DNA from: a virus
Virus record (IMG/VR): IMGVR_UViG_3300028581_000011
Location: 1 to 64,000 of that record
Reading direction: 5' to 3' (one strand)
DNA: 64,000 nt
Every line of letters begins with the position of its first letter. Within the stretch, counting starts at the first letter, position 1. The notes below the pieces were generated by a model. That model was not told where the DNA came from. It worked only from the letters and a program-made list of their open reading frames with translations, and ran no database searches. The translations under genes were made by a program, and so were the position numbers. Of the stretch, positions 24,299-33,446 are shown in pieces.

Positions 24299-24813
24299 TA
24301 CCAAATGTCCTTCTTGTTCAATCCAAGTCGACGGCTAAACCATCTGGTTAGATAGTGCCACCGTCGACGCCACTTGCCGGCTGTAATGATCAGCTCGGCG
24401 CGCTTCCCTGCGCGAACTAGTTGCTTGACTGTTATCGTAGTTTCGTCTTGGAACATGGCATACTCGCGTAACGCTGCGAATATGGTGCCTGTCATAACAG
24501 CGCCCAAATAGAACGAAAAGGCTACGCGGGCCTGTGGCTTGGCATTGAACCAGCCTGACTTCTTCAATGCGCCTTCCAGCTCAACGTCTGGATCACTCGA
24601 CATGTTCAGAAAGTCTATAAAGGCCTTGGTCGCATCGGCCAAATCAGACATCGTCACATTGCTTGACTTAAGCCAAGCATCGAGCTCTGGAAAGGCCTGC
24701 ACCTTTTCAAGCCTCTTGGCTATGTCCTTGACCAAGGCCGGGCAGACATAGACTATATCGCGCTGTGGGCTGTACCCAGGACCACCAGTCTTAGGCCTGA
24801 CTTGTACCGCCAT
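24298..24813 (-). CDS. Hypothetical protein, 171 aa
   Basis: A helical protein with a hydrophobic stretch near residues 100-116 (FSFYLGAVMTGTIFAAL), possibly a membrane or core helix, and a strongly basic C-terminus (KWRRRWHYLTRWFSRRLG). It is translationally coupled to the resolvase. No family is recognised. Confidence 0.65.
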   Translation of the reverse strand: MAVQVRPKTGGPGYSPQRDIVYVCPALVKDIAKRLEKVQAFPELDAWLKSSNVTMSDLADATKAFIDFLNMSSDPDVELEGALKKSGWFNAKPQARVAFSFYLGAVMTGTIFAALREYAMFQDETTITVKQLVRAGKRAELIITAGKWRRRWHYLTRWFSRRLGLNKKDIW

Positions 24814-25273
24814 CGGTCCATCCTTGTCTGATTAGTGCTAACCGTAGATCTGGTGCAACCCAGTCTAGAGGCTTAATAAGCTTGCCGTCTTCACGAATCG
24901 TGTGACCTGGGCCAAACTTAGCCAAGTTCGATAGATCAACAAGCGTCTGTACTTCATCGTCAGCCACACCGCAAGCACTCAATGTGCCTGTAGTGACAAC
25001 GCGAATATCGCAGCAGCCGTCGACAACCTCAACGAGGTCAACCGGCCCGTCTGGCACAACCTCGAACTTAGAGATGTGTGAATCAATACGCGAACCATTC
25101 ACTTGAAGCGTACATCCTAGTGCAGCAATGGTCTCAAGTGCTTCCTCAAGAATAAGGCGAGCACGCAACGACCTTACACTGGCATCAGGAATACAGGGCG
25201 CCTCAGGAACAGCCTGACACGCCCGGTACATGAATAATTCAACCAGCTTCTGGTGTGGTGTTTTACTGCACAC
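24791..25273 (-). CDS. MazG/HisE-like all-alpha NTP pyrophosphohydrolase, 160 aa
   Basis: Residues about 37-47 (RARLILEEALE) and about 82-92 (VEVVDGCCDIRVV) give the EExxE and later acidic-D motif of the all-alpha NTP pyrophosphatase superfamily, which binds Mg and releases pyrophosphate from (d)NTPs. In phages this may sanitise or adjust nucleotide pools or lower alarmones. It overlaps the following gene by 23 bases. Confidence 0.7.
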   Translation of the reverse strand: MCSKTPHQKLVELFMYRACQAVPEAPCIPDASVRSLRARLILEEALETIAALGCTLQVNGSRIDSHISKFEVVPDGPVDLVEVVDGCCDIRVVTTGTLSACGVADDEVQTLVDLSNLAKFGPGHTIREDGKLIKPLDWVAPDLRLALIRQGWTDGGTSQA

Positions 25274-25763
25274 TAGCAGACTCCTTTACGGCAGACAGCA
25301 GTTCTTCCTGCGTTGCCTCGTACTGGATTTCAGGCGGGAATTGCAGGTCTGGGTGGTGATAATGTGCCAAAGCTGTAAGCAAGCTCTCAGCATAAGCTAC
25401 AAGCGCTGACGCATCCTCCAGCTGTACCTTGAACAGCGGCCAGTCCACACCACGGTCGCCCAGGTCAACAAGGGCCTGTGCTATCACCATGCGACAATTT
25501 GCTACCTGTACAGCCATGCTTCTGTACCTGGCAGGCAGTATATTCAAGCATGGCGGCACTGTGGCGTCTGTTTCCTCGACAACGTTGTCCAGCAGCTCGC
25601 ATGTCTGCGGGTACTCTTCCTCGAAGGGCAAGTTCATCTGGCCGTCTAACGGCCCATCGTCAGACGAGTCCTTGGCTGGCGCGAGTGTGAGATCGATGGT
25701 ATCTCCCTGCGGGTTCAATTCATCGTTATCGTATTCTGCGTTGTCCACGACATAGTTCTCCAT
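25263..25763 (-). CDS. Hypothetical protein, 166 aa
   Basis: The N-terminal 60 residues are acidic and probably disordered (VDNAEYDNDELNPQGDTIDL), followed by a helical domain. It overlaps the MazG-like gene by 11 bases. No recognised domain. Confidence 0.65.
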   Translation of the reverse strand: MENYVVDNAEYDNDELNPQGDTIDLTLAPAKDSSDDGPLDGQMNLPFEEEYPQTCELLDNVVEETDATVPPCLNILPARYRSMAVQVANCRMVIAQALVDLGDRGVDWPLFKVQLEDASALVAYAESLLTALAHYHHPDLQFPPEIQYEATQEELLSAVKESASVQ

Positions 25764-25776
25764 TGGTCAGATCTGT

Positions 25777-26025
25777 TCAGTCATCGTAGCCCACGTCTTC
25801 GTCCCAGTCGTCATCGTCCTCATCCCAGTCATCATCGTCCCAATCGTCGTCATCTTCGTCTTCGTCGTCTTCGTCATCGTCCTCATACCATTCGTCATCG
25901 TCGGCGTCGTCCCACCCATCGTCTTCATCGACTCCGTCTTGGCAATCTATGTGCAGGCGCTGTTCGCTTAAGCATCGACGCCCTGTTGTAGGAAATATAG
26001 AAATAGGTGCAGTGTGATAAGTCAT
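25777..26025 (-). CDS. Ultra-acidic Asp/Glu/Trp-rich protein, 82 aa
   Basis: The start at 26025 (MTYHTAPISIF) is favoured because AGGGGAC lies upstream. After about 30 ordinary residues, the last 50 are almost only Asp and Glu with regularly placed Trp and Tyr (repeats of DDDDWDEDDDDW type). The composition recalls DNA-mimic proteins or acidic tails that bind polymerase-associated proteins. It has no enzyme motif. Confidence 0.65.
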   Translation of the reverse strand: MTYHTAPISIFPTTGRRCLSEQRLHIDCQDGVDEDDGWDDADDDEWYEDDDEDDEDEDDDDWDDDDWDEDDDDWDEDVGYDD

Positions 26026-26048
26026 AACAAGTCCCCTGTAGAGCAAGA

Positions 26049-26954
26049 TTAACCGCCGCTACGCAATTTAGCGTGATAACATTCCACACACATACCTTGA
26101 TGCTTAGCGGCTGGATCAAACCAACCTACCTCGTCACACTCCGTACAGTGCCTAGGAAAATACGTACAATCGTGAACAGCCCTGTCACACTGATCCATTC
26201 CTACATGACAAGAGTAACACGGATGATCTGGTTCGTATCCTTTGGGACACGGATTTATAGCATGCGAACGTAATCGTAGCCAATGTCGGTTCCAGGTCAA
26301 CTCAGTACCGTTGGAACTTACCTGCTCAAAATCTGGCTTGCTGCCGCTCAACGTAACGTCAATCAAGGCAGAGCAACGCAGATTAACAAACTCCATGCAG
26401 TCCTTGAAGGGCTTATCTCTGAATGGCGCGGAAAATCCTAGCCGACGCGCCAATACGCTGCAGAATTTACGGGTCCATGTTTTCTCTATACGCTGCCCGC
26501 AAGGTGTGCCTGCCAATACAAGGCAGTCAAATATGGCGGCCTGCTCACCACGCCGGGTAAACCAACGATGTGCGCCCATAAACTGAACAGGCACCCACTC
26601 GTTAACCCTCTGGCCTGTCCACGGGGATACAGGTCGACCTGCCTTGAGCTCGGCAATATTGCCAAGTAAGCGCCACACAATGCTGTTCAGAACTTTGGAT
26701 GTCAGCTCTTGCCCGTAATAGAAAGACAACGACTCTTTCAATGCGTCTTCGTCTATACCTCTGGGTAACAGCTGCATCAACATAGCCAATACAACGTCCC
26801 TGGTGTCATGCGAATAACGCAAATGCGCTATCTGCACTAAGCCAGGGTGCTGCATTATCTTCTGCTTTTCACTCAGTATTTTGGCAACAGAGTGCCTGTG
26901 AGTTTTTGTAGCAGCTGTCATAACTGTCAATGTATGCTGGCCAAGTCCATCCAT
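26049..26954 (-). CDS. Hypothetical protein with C-terminal Cys/His cluster, 301 aa
   Basis: The start is either the ATG at 26954, which overlaps the previous gene by 28 bases, or the ATG at 26921 just after its stop; neither has a strong SD. The C-terminal third contains many Cys/His pairs (CYSCH, QCDRAVHDC, RHCTEC, MCVECYH), enough for two zinc sites. The N-terminal 200 residues are helical and unrecognised. It may bind nucleic acid. Confidence 0.65.
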   Translation of the reverse strand: MDGLGQHTLTVMTAATKTHRHSVAKILSEKQKIMQHPGLVQIAHLRYSHDTRDVVLAMLMQLLPRGIDEDALKESLSFYYGQELTSKVLNSIVWRLLGNIAELKAGRPVSPWTGQRVNEWVPVQFMGAHRWFTRRGEQAAIFDCLVLAGTPCGQRIEKTWTRKFCSVLARRLGFSAPFRDKPFKDCMEFVNLRCSALIDVTLSGSKPDFEQVSSNGTELTWNRHWLRLRSHAINPCPKGYEPDHPCYSCHVGMDQCDRAVHDCTYFPRHCTECDEVGWFDPAAKHQGMCVECYHAKLRSGG

Positions 26955-27352
26955 TCTGCTTCAACATCAGGCGTAAACGCCAAGACACGCTGCGTTGCTT
27001 CATCCAAGAACATGTAATGCACCCCGTCGCGTGTCCGCCTTACAGATAGCAACGGTAGATCTGTGAAAGTCAGTGGCTTGAGGATTTCCAGGCTGCGTCC
27101 CATTGTGGCAGAGACTTGTTTCAAGTCTCCACCTGTGTTGAGATAGTCGCAGACAGCTGCCCACAGAATTACTTCTCGTTGCTGCGAGGCGACAGCTTTC
27201 CAATCCTTGGTGCTGTCTGTCCATACAGACAACGTGTGCACCGGTCCTTCATTATCTAGACTGTTCTCGTAACGAAGCGCCACATACAGCTCGCCTGTGG
27301 CCATTTCGCCATAGATTACACGCCAGCCGTCGGTACAACTAGGCGTCTGCAT
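26927..27352 (-). CDS. Hypothetical protein, 141 aa
   Basis: Mixed alpha/beta, rich in Trp; no known motif. It overlaps both neighbours by 14-28 bases, as is typical of this coupled gene run. Confidence 0.65.
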   Translation of the reverse strand: MQTPSCTDGWRVIYGEMATGELYVALRYENSLDNEGPVHTLSVWTDSTKDWKAVASQQREVILWAAVCDYLNTGGDLKQVSATMGRSLEILKPLTFTDLPLLSVRRTRDGVHYMFLDEATQRVLAFTPDVEAEWMDLASIH

Positions 27353-27731
27353 TCGTCGGCCCTTTTGATAGAGCTATGGCTGCACGAGCCTCGCCAGCCG
27401 ACTTGATAAGACGTTCCAGCATCTCATCCATCTTCTGTTCGATCTGGTTAACCAGTGGCCCAAGGATGCCTTGGATAATCACCTTTCGCTTATCAGCCGG
27501 ATAGTGATTGATGATCGACTGGAAATCGATATTGATGTTAGCCGTGTCGGGAGCTGCCGTGCCTGATGGGGGCAGTATCGTCAGCACCAGACGGTCAGCC
27601 TTACCCTCGTTGGCTGATTCCTTGGCTGCCGTTATGACCTGCACACAACGCTGCAGTTCTCGGCTAGCGCCAAATACACCCTGCATAGACCTTGGCAAGC
27701 TTGGTCGACTTGTAACCTCTGACTCACTCAT
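27339..27731 (-). CDS. Hypothetical protein, 130 aa
   Basis: It begins with a Ser/Pro-rich N-terminus; the middle is beta-like and the last 50 residues form a probable amphipathic helix (VNQIEQKMDEMLERLIKSAGEARAA). No family is recognised. Confidence 0.65.
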   Translation of the reverse strand: MSESEVTSRPSLPRSMQGVFGASRELQRCVQVITAAKESANEGKADRLVLTILPPSGTAAPDTANINIDFQSIINHYPADKRKVIIQGILGPLVNQIEQKMDEMLERLIKSAGEARAAIALSKGPTNADA

Positions 27732-27733
27732 AC

Positions 27734-28159
27734 CTAGCCTCCTTCACATTCAACGGCAAATCCAATCCAACACTGAAACTTATCGTGCACCTTGTCACGC
27801 AAGATAGTGCCATAGACCAGCAGTAGACGCTCTGCCGGTTTGTCTAGTTGCGTTTGCGCCAGCTGTGTTGCAATAGCGCCGATCTGTAGACCCAGGTGCA
27901 ATATTATGCCTGGCCTGTTCTGCAGCTCGTAGGCAAACAATGGAACACGAACATATTCGCTGCCTTTGTCCCGACTCCAGTTCACTTCGTCTGCGTCTAC
28001 ACGGTTCTGCGCTATCAACCATAACTTGTTATTGCTGCGCTTCGTGTGAACAGAGAACGGTGACTTAGGTGTTTCGCTAGCTGATCGCCTTTCAATCAGA
28101 ACACTGCTGCGTCCGTCCTTAACTTCTCCTAGCTTCACCTGTTGCACGTCGATTATCAT
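27734..28159 (-). CDS. Hypothetical protein, 141 aa
   Basis: The start at 28159 (MIIDVQQVKLGEV) is supported by GGAGG seven bases upstream and overlaps nothing except the upstream leader; the frame is open to 28180. Beta-rich, with a long amphipathic middle; unrecognised. Confidence 0.65.
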   Translation of the reverse strand: MIIDVQQVKLGEVKDGRSSVLIERRSASETPKSPFSVHTKRSNNKLWLIAQNRVDADEVNWSRDKGSEYVRVPLFAYELQNRPGIILHLGLQIGAIATQLAQTQLDKPAERLLLVYGTILRDKVHDKFQCWIGFAVECEGG

Positions 28160-28161
28160 GG

Positions 28162-28965
28162 TCACCCTCCGACACAACACTTTGTTAATTCAAAATCCTG
28201 ATGTGTTAAGTCAGGTGTAAGCCCAGGCTCCCACTTGGCCCCTAGCGCAGATACGCTAAGACCACGGCGCTTAGCTGAAGAGTGTGCACCAAATACGTCT
28301 GCATTAAGCCGCACACAGCTTACTTCGTTAACAACACGAAGCTTCTGCTGCCGACATAACTCGCCTAGTAGTGAGTCACCGCCATTATGGTGCAGCTCAG
28401 GCCATGGCCAGTTGTATTTCTGTAATACACTGCTACGCGCCATCCAGAAAGAACCTTGGCAGAACTTGAAGCACGGCCTTGAGCCTCTCTTTGGCGGTAG
28501 CCCTACAGCCGGGTCATACCAAGGCTGCTGCTGAAGCCATTCCAGCTGTCTGCCTTGGGCAGGCATAAACCAGCGATACTGGCCTACGATGTCTGCGTGC
28601 TCACCTGCGGTAAGCATTGTAGTCCAGAAGGCGTCGTTGTATCCGGCCAGATAACTGTCGTCATCAAACCACATAAACCAACGCCCAGGTGGATCATCAT
28701 GATCGTAGAGCATACGACGCATCAGCGGGTACTTGCCTACATTACGCGACGGAATGTATAGCGTGGTTCTTAGGCCTGTACGACTGGCCACGGAATCAGC
28801 AAATCTATCCACCTCTTCCTTCACTACTGTGCTGAGCTGATTGCAGCCTATCTTTATCTCCTGTACTACTGACTTACCGGCAGGCAGTACGGACAAGATA
28901 GAGCCCAGACATCGGCGAGCCAGCTGAGGATAGTCGCCATATAGCAGTATTCCTACGGTGAGCAT
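28162..28965 (-). CDS. GT-A glycosyltransferase, 267 aa
   Basis: MLTVGILLYGDYPQLARRCL opens a GT-A fold. FMWFDDDSYL near residue 97 carries the metal-binding DXD. FCQGSFWMARSSVL and HHNGGDSLLGELCRQ are the acceptor loop and catalytic-acid region typical of GT2-like enzymes. The ATG at 28965 has GGAG nine bases before it, and that SD is part of the hairpin at 28973-29005. It is the fourth glycosyltransferase of the window, 13 kb from the other three. Confidence 0.7.
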   Translation of the reverse strand: MLTVGILLYGDYPQLARRCLGSILSVLPAGKSVVQEIKIGCNQLSTVVKEEVDRFADSVASRTGLRTTLYIPSRNVGKYPLMRRMLYDHDDPPGRWFMWFDDDSYLAGYNDAFWTTMLTAGEHADIVGQYRWFMPAQGRQLEWLQQQPWYDPAVGLPPKRGSRPCFKFCQGSFWMARSSVLQKYNWPWPELHHNGGDSLLGELCRQQKLRVVNEVSCVRLNADVFGAHSSAKRRGLSVSALGAKWEPGLTPDLTHQDFELTKCCVGG

Positions 28966-28972
28966 AAACAAC

Positions 28973-29005
28973 ACTCCAGGGACGGTTATTGGCCGTCCCT
29001 GGAGT
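28973..29005 (-). terminator. 13-bp hairpin overlapping the glycosyltransferase SD
   Basis: ACTCCAGGGACGG (28973-28985) pairs exactly with 28993-29005 around a 7-base loop. On the minus strand it follows the gene ending at 29023 and is followed by GTTGTTT. It may terminate, and it also buries the GGAG of the next gene. Confidence 0.65.
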
Positions 29006-29022
29006 TATGGCGACTTGGTTGA

Positions 29023-30333
29023 CTACTGACGACGAGACGGAGCAGGTCTTGCTGTTTTGCCTGTGCCTATGCGGGCGCGGGCGGCAGCAATACGGGACTG
29101 AGTTTCCGGTTGTGTTGCCGGGCTTACAGTCTTAGCCCTTGCCGGCGGCTCTACCGGCTCTTCAGCCTCATCCTCGTCTTCTTCGTCTTCCTCTGCGTCA
29201 TCCTCCTCGTCTTCTTCGTCTTCGGATTCCGCAGGGTCTTCATCTTCGTCTTCGTCGTCAACGTCTTGCTCGTCGGCGTCATCTTCCTCGGCGTCATCTT
29301 CCTCGACTTCGGCCACATCGTCTGCAACCTCGTCAGCGACATCGACGTCGTCTTCAGCCGTCTCTTCAACGACTTCCACGATATCTTCGACTTCTTCCTC
29401 TTCGTCAACAGCCGGCTCGTCTTCGGTAACCCGATCAGACTTGGGCACACGAGTGGAAGACTTCTTCTTCAATACCTTCTTGATACGCTTCACAGCGTCC
29501 TGGGTCTGCCCAAGAAGCTTGTCCACAGCCTTCGACGCTTCCTGCAACTCATCACAGGTAAGCATCAGCTTCTCAAGCAGAGAGTCGTCGTAGCTATCCG
29601 GCGGGGTCGATTCGATCTTGCCGAAGATATGCTCAGCCCACACAGCCTGCTGATCAGCAAGCTGCTGTCGCCAGAAACAAATCTGGGCCAAGCCGGCAAT
29701 TGGTGATCGTGGTGCTGCTCGCTTACGACCGCGACGAGCACCGCCTGGAGCCGCTGTAGTGGGCGTTGTAGCGCCGCCCTGCACCTCAGCGATCTTTCGC
29801 TGCAGTTCGTCGGTTGTCAGCTTAGCCGAGATCATCTCCTTCTCGATCTGGCCGCGAACCGACGGCTTCTCTTCCTCCAACGCCGCAAGACGGAAGAAAT
29901 GCGTCAACGTTAGACGCATCTGCGCCTTCTCAGCACGGTCACAAATGAGTTCGATGCGCTCACGCGAATAGCATCGAACAAGCTTACGCAGCTTGCGAAG
30001 GTCAGCAGCAGCAATGTTCATGGCAGCTGCCAGCTTTTCAGTGGCGTGCTCGCCATACTTGCTTTCGTTCTGGCTGACCGAGGCAATCTTGTCCCCTACA
30101 TCCCAGTGCGCCATGATCAGCTCACGGTCGCTACGAATAACACGCTTGCGAAGAATGTCATAGACCTTTCGCAAGGCCGGGTTCATCTGAGCAACAGCTT
30201 CCTCTGCCGTGATGTTGATGACGGGAACTTCATCCTCGTCAGCAGCGGCCTTGGAAACCAGCTCAACGCTAACAGGCTTAGCGGTCTTGGCGAGTTTACG
30301 CCGCGCAGTCTTGCGCCTAACTACTTTTGCCAC
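29023..30333 (-). CDS. 436-aa protein with DUF1016-like N-terminal domain and long acidic region
   Basis: Residues about 50-135 (YDILRKRVIRSDRELIMAHW, then VGDKIASVSQ and YGEHATEKLAAAM) resemble the DUF1016/YhcG N-terminal helical domain associated with nucleases or DNA binding. A helical middle is followed from about 300 to 400 by an almost uninterrupted Asp/Glu/Val tract, then a basic Arg/Ala/Pro C-terminus. It lies at the start of the replication block. Family assignment is tentative. Confidence 0.55.
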   Translation of the reverse strand: MAKVVRRKTARRKLAKTAKPVSVELVSKAAADEDEVPVINITAEEAVAQMNPALRKVYDILRKRVIRSDRELIMAHWDVGDKIASVSQNESKYGEHATEKLAAAMNIAAADLRKLRKLVRCYSRERIELICDRAEKAQMRLTLTHFFRLAALEEEKPSVRGQIEKEMISAKLTTDELQRKIAEVQGGATTPTTAAPGGARRGRKRAAPRSPIAGLAQICFWRQQLADQQAVWAEHIFGKIESTPPDSYDDSLLEKLMLTCDELQEASKAVDKLLGQTQDAVKRIKKVLKKKSSTRVPKSDRVTEDEPAVDEEEEVEDIVEVVEETAEDDVDVADEVADDVAEVEEDDAEEDDADEQDVDDEDEDEDPAESEDEEDEEDDAEEDEEDEDEAEEPVEPPARAKTVSPATQPETQSRIAAARARIGTGKTARPAPSRRQ

Positions 30334-31483
30334 TTGTGGCTCCTTTCAGCAATCCCAGGATGTTGTCACACACTAATCTGTGGGCCAGCTGTTCCATGGC
30401 CAATCTATCCTCTAGTGGCTCATCCTTGGCCACCGTGGTCAACGCAGTATACAGGTCATATACAACACGAGTAGAACAGCTTTCGTTTGTTGCATCGGCC
30501 TTGTAGCTACCTTGAACAACTGCCATACGAATCACTCGCTCGGCAGCTTGTGCAAATACTCTGTGACGGTACATGTCACGCAGTAACGTACCGCATAGTC
30601 GGGTTCTATTGCCGCAAGCATCATAGATGCCAAGTGGGGATCTCTTAGACTGCAACAACGCCCCGTACAACGGTGTAAGTTTCGTATCCAGCCCGGCCAC
30701 GCCTTCGAACAGCTTGACTAGACGTTTGTCGAATTCGACTCTGCTTAGATGGTGTACCTGATTGGCTGTATCACGTGTCGATAAGCTACAGGAGTTACCC
30801 CATCTGCGCTGTGCATACGCTGACATGTTTACAGCAGCGTCACCAGACTCAGAGTTGTAGAAATGCCTGCCGTAGTAGAACGGTTCATACACGGCACCGG
30901 GCGTAGGCAAGGCAAAAGCCCTGTCCATAGCGCGAAACCTCAGCATGAACCTTCGACCAGTAAGCATGGCCTCCGAGAACATATACTCAGAGCCTTGGTA
31001 CATATGCTCGCAGCACATCTGGTAGAAGTCCAGATTGGGCAGAAAGCAGTATCGAGTGCCTACTATGCCCTCTATGCTTTTGGCGACTGGGTCAAGCACC
31101 ATGCGCCAGCCACGGAAGGCACTGAATCTCAGTCGAACCATGTCATTGAAGATACGTATGGCCTGCTGCATATCCGGCGTAAGCTGCGGACGCCTTGTAG
31201 AGCGCGTAGTAGCTGAGCCTGACAGGTCGTACAAAAACGATGATAGGTTCGAAGCAAGACGTGAACACACCTCGCCAAAAGCAAAGGGCGTATAACTGAA
31301 GCCAGCTAACGTCTTCGCCTCTGGCGTAAGCATCAAGGCATCGGCAGACCGTATGACCACCAACGTATCCGAGCCGGTTTTGCGTAGGCAGTCTTCAAGT
31401 TCAACCTGCCCAGCACCCGGAGCGTCTACGGTAAACCTATGAGAATGACTTGGCGTCACCAGCCCAGATGTCACTCTCTCCAT
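30317..31483 (-). CDS. Hypothetical protein, 388 aa, possibly DUF932-like
   Basis: The segment MVLDPVAKSIEGIVGTRYCF followed by LPNLDFYQMCCEHM faintly resembles the G-V-S-RY-x-x-PN stretch of DUF932 (phage/plasmid-like) proteins. The C-terminus is helical. It overlaps both neighbours by 13-17 bases. Function is unknown. Confidence 0.6.
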   Translation of the reverse strand: MERVTSGLVTPSHSHRFTVDAPGAGQVELEDCLRKTGSDTLVVIRSADALMLTPEAKTLAGFSYTPFAFGEVCSRLASNLSSFLYDLSGSATTRSTRRPQLTPDMQQAIRIFNDMVRLRFSAFRGWRMVLDPVAKSIEGIVGTRYCFLPNLDFYQMCCEHMYQGSEYMFSEAMLTGRRFMLRFRAMDRAFALPTPGAVYEPFYYGRHFYNSESGDAAVNMSAYAQRRWGNSCSLSTRDTANQVHHLSRVEFDKRLVKLFEGVAGLDTKLTPLYGALLQSKRSPLGIYDACGNRTRLCGTLLRDMYRHRVFAQAAERVIRMAVVQGSYKADATNESCSTRVVYDLYTALTTVAKDEPLEDRLAMEQLAHRLVCDNILGLLKGATSGKSS

Positions 31484-32043
31484 AACGTCCTCTTTCCGTC
31501 AGGATTAGCGTCGTCGATACATCGTAGAAGCGATGATACTGTCTCCACAACGTGCGTAGAGCCGTTATCAGCAATGTGTACGAGTCGTACACCTGGCGAC
31601 GACGTGTTAGGACTTAGACCGTGTATAACCATTCCGCACGAACCGGGCAAGTTCGGCCAGTAAAATACTAGTCCAGCCAGCCCGGTCCCAACCGTATCCT
31701 CGGGCGCTGATTCGCACAACGCCTCGTACTCGTCCACAAATGACCGAGTTGCAAATGAGCAGAAAAGGCTGGATAGCTTACACGTCTTAGCTATGTTGTG
31801 TAGCTTAGCTATCCCAAAATACATAGGAAACATCGGGCAGACGTGATAGAAGCTCGATAATGTGCAGAACGTTGCGCCTGTCTCGGCGGTAGAGAACTGC
31901 AGAGCTTCCCTGCGAAGTATTGTCGGCACACGGTACCAATTGAACAGAAACGACGTCAGCTTTTCTTCAAAGGAAATACCACGACGCCTGTTCAGGTCCC
32001 TGAAGTTAGGCCCGCCGGGTGCGCCAGGAATCTGAAAATCCAT
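31471..32043 (-). CDS. Hypothetical protein, 190 aa
   Basis: Aromatic- and Cys-rich globular protein with no clear motif. It sits immediately downstream of the RecA-like gene (3-base gap) and overlaps the next gene, so it is co-expressed with recombination functions. Confidence 0.65.
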   Translation of the reverse strand: MDFQIPGAPGGPNFRDLNRRRGISFEEKLTSFLFNWYRVPTILRREALQFSTAETGATFCTLSSFYHVCPMFPMYFGIAKLHNIAKTCKLSSLFCSFATRSFVDEYEALCESAPEDTVGTGLAGLVFYWPNLPGSCGMVIHGLSPNTSSPGVRLVHIADNGSTHVVETVSSLLRCIDDANPDGKRTLWRE

Positions 32044-32046
32044 ACA

Positions 32047-33354
32047 TCACCTCGTGCCGTTGGCCTTGCCGTACGTTCGCAACGCCTCAACAATCCGAAC
32101 CTTTGCGTCCCTGCGCTGCAATATAAAGTCTTCTCCACTCTGGAACACACGTCGAACCTTGATGCCAAACAACTGCCTGAGACCAGACAGTACCTCAGGA
32201 TGTTCCATAATAGATGCGCCGGCCTCGTAGTATTCGGCTGGCTTCTTCTTACTTATGCCCAACGCCTTCGACCAGATCTTAGTTGCTGTGCCTTCCTTGA
32301 CTTTGTTCAGGTCTAAGATCTCACGAAGTGCCTTGGCCTTGGTTCCCTCAAACGATAGCAACAAGTTGATAGTGGAACCATGCCAGTCCCACACTGTGCG
32401 CTGTTTCCAGCCTTGTTGCTGCGTTTCTGGATCCATCATCTCTTCTTCCCACCAGATGATGTCGACAGGTATCTGCCTGTGACCCTCACCGTAGGCATTC
32501 TTATAGCACTTCATCATCAGATGCATGCCGCCACGATCAACTAGATCAATCTGCCAGCGTTGAGCGCGTGTTAGTTCAAGTTCAAAGCTTTCCTGAAACT
32601 CCACATGCTTGCCGCCCGGTCGACCACGTACAGGCTTTCCCTGATTGTCTGTGCCGCGCTTCAGATGATTGATGGCCAACACAGAGAAAGGCCAGTCCAC
32701 AATGTCTTGCGGCAGCTTCTTCAGGAAGCTTGTGATGGACATAGCCTCAATGGGATGTCCGCGACCGGCATGGCCTTCTTTAGTGATCTTGTCTTGAGTC
32801 TCTCGCGTAGACTTACCTGTCAGACTATCGATGAGGGCCAGGTACGGGAATATTCGACCTGGGCCTTTGTTCTTCTTGTCGCCAAGCATCTGTTCCTTCA
32901 TGAAGTTCAGCGACCACTGCAGCAGCTCCTGCCACGTATCAATGGAATCGCATGGAACATGGCCCATAGCGTCAGGCTGGTCCCATCCGAGTATGGACAG
33001 TGCCCAGTCTGGTGAGTACTTGGACTCATGTTCAAATAACGTGCCGGATCCACTGGCCTCACGAAACCATCGAACTACTTCAAATCCGAATGCAGACTTA
33101 CAGCAGCCTGGAGGCCCGACAAGTTGCACCACTAGCCCCAAGGGCCACACAGTGTTTTGTGTCAGATACTCCATCGAGAATGACGGTAGCGGCAAGCCAC
33201 ATACAAGACTCAGTGCTTCGCCTGCCGTGCATATCTTATCGTCGTGTCTGACTATCGACAGGTTTCCAATCAGATTTCGAGTCAGCCCGGCTGACAATTT
33301 GGACACTTGCTGCTTGTCCATCAGCTTAGGTGCTGCACTTCTACGTCTGGCCAT
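32047..33354 (-). CDS. RecA-like recombinase ATPase, 435 aa
   Basis: The start at 33354 (MARRRSAAPKLM) is preferred over 33366: GGAG lies six bases upstream and the distance to the palindrome equals that of copy 1. Walker A at residues 80-87 reads GPPGCCKS, with Cys where the P-loop Gly before Lys is expected. Walker B is YLALIDS near 171-177. VLAINHLKRGTDNQG, then GGKHVEFQESFELEL, matches the L1/L2 loop region of RecA/UvsX proteins. It would promote strand exchange. It is next to the putative ssDNA-binding protein and the polymerase. Confidence 0.7.
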   Translation of the reverse strand: MARRRSAAPKLMDKQQVSKLSAGLTRNLIGNLSIVRHDDKICTAGEALSLVCGLPLPSFSMEYLTQNTVWPLGLVVQLVGPPGCCKSAFGFEVVRWFREASGSGTLFEHESKYSPDWALSILGWDQPDAMGHVPCDSIDTWQELLQWSLNFMKEQMLGDKKNKGPGRIFPYLALIDSLTGKSTRETQDKITKEGHAGRGHPIEAMSITSFLKKLPQDIVDWPFSVLAINHLKRGTDNQGKPVRGRPGGKHVEFQESFELELTRAQRWQIDLVDRGGMHLMMKCYKNAYGEGHRQIPVDIIWWEEEMMDPETQQQGWKQRTVWDWHGSTINLLLSFEGTKAKALREILDLNKVKEGTATKIWSKALGISKKKPAEYYEAGASIMEHPEVLSGLRQLFGIKVRRVFQSGEDFILQRRDAKVRIVEALRTYGKANGTR

Positions 33355-33371
33355 ATGCCGCTCCATGGATG

Positions 33372-33387
33372 TAATTAGCGCTAATTA
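33372..33387. promoter_or_regulatory. Palindrome copy 3
   Basis: TAATTAGCGCTAATTA between the terminator of the 590-aa gene and the start codon at 33354, 18 bases from the ATG, the same position as copy 1. Confidence 0.85.
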
Positions 33388-33390
33388 AAT

Positions 33391-33432
33391 TCAAAGAAAA
33401 CAGCGGCCGGGATTTGTTGGTCCCGGCCGCTG
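33391..33432 (-). terminator. Strong terminator after the 590-aa gene
   Basis: CAGCGGCCGGGA (33401-33412) pairs perfectly with TCCCGGCCGCTG (33421-33432). On the minus strand the stem is followed by TTTTCTTTG. Confidence 0.85.
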
Positions 33433-33446
33433 TCTGTGTGGCCGTG

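Noticed and set aside
29110-29706. 198-codon plus-strand ORF rich in Val, Phe and Leu
   Set aside because: Antisense shadow of the acidic tract of the gene at 29023-30333.
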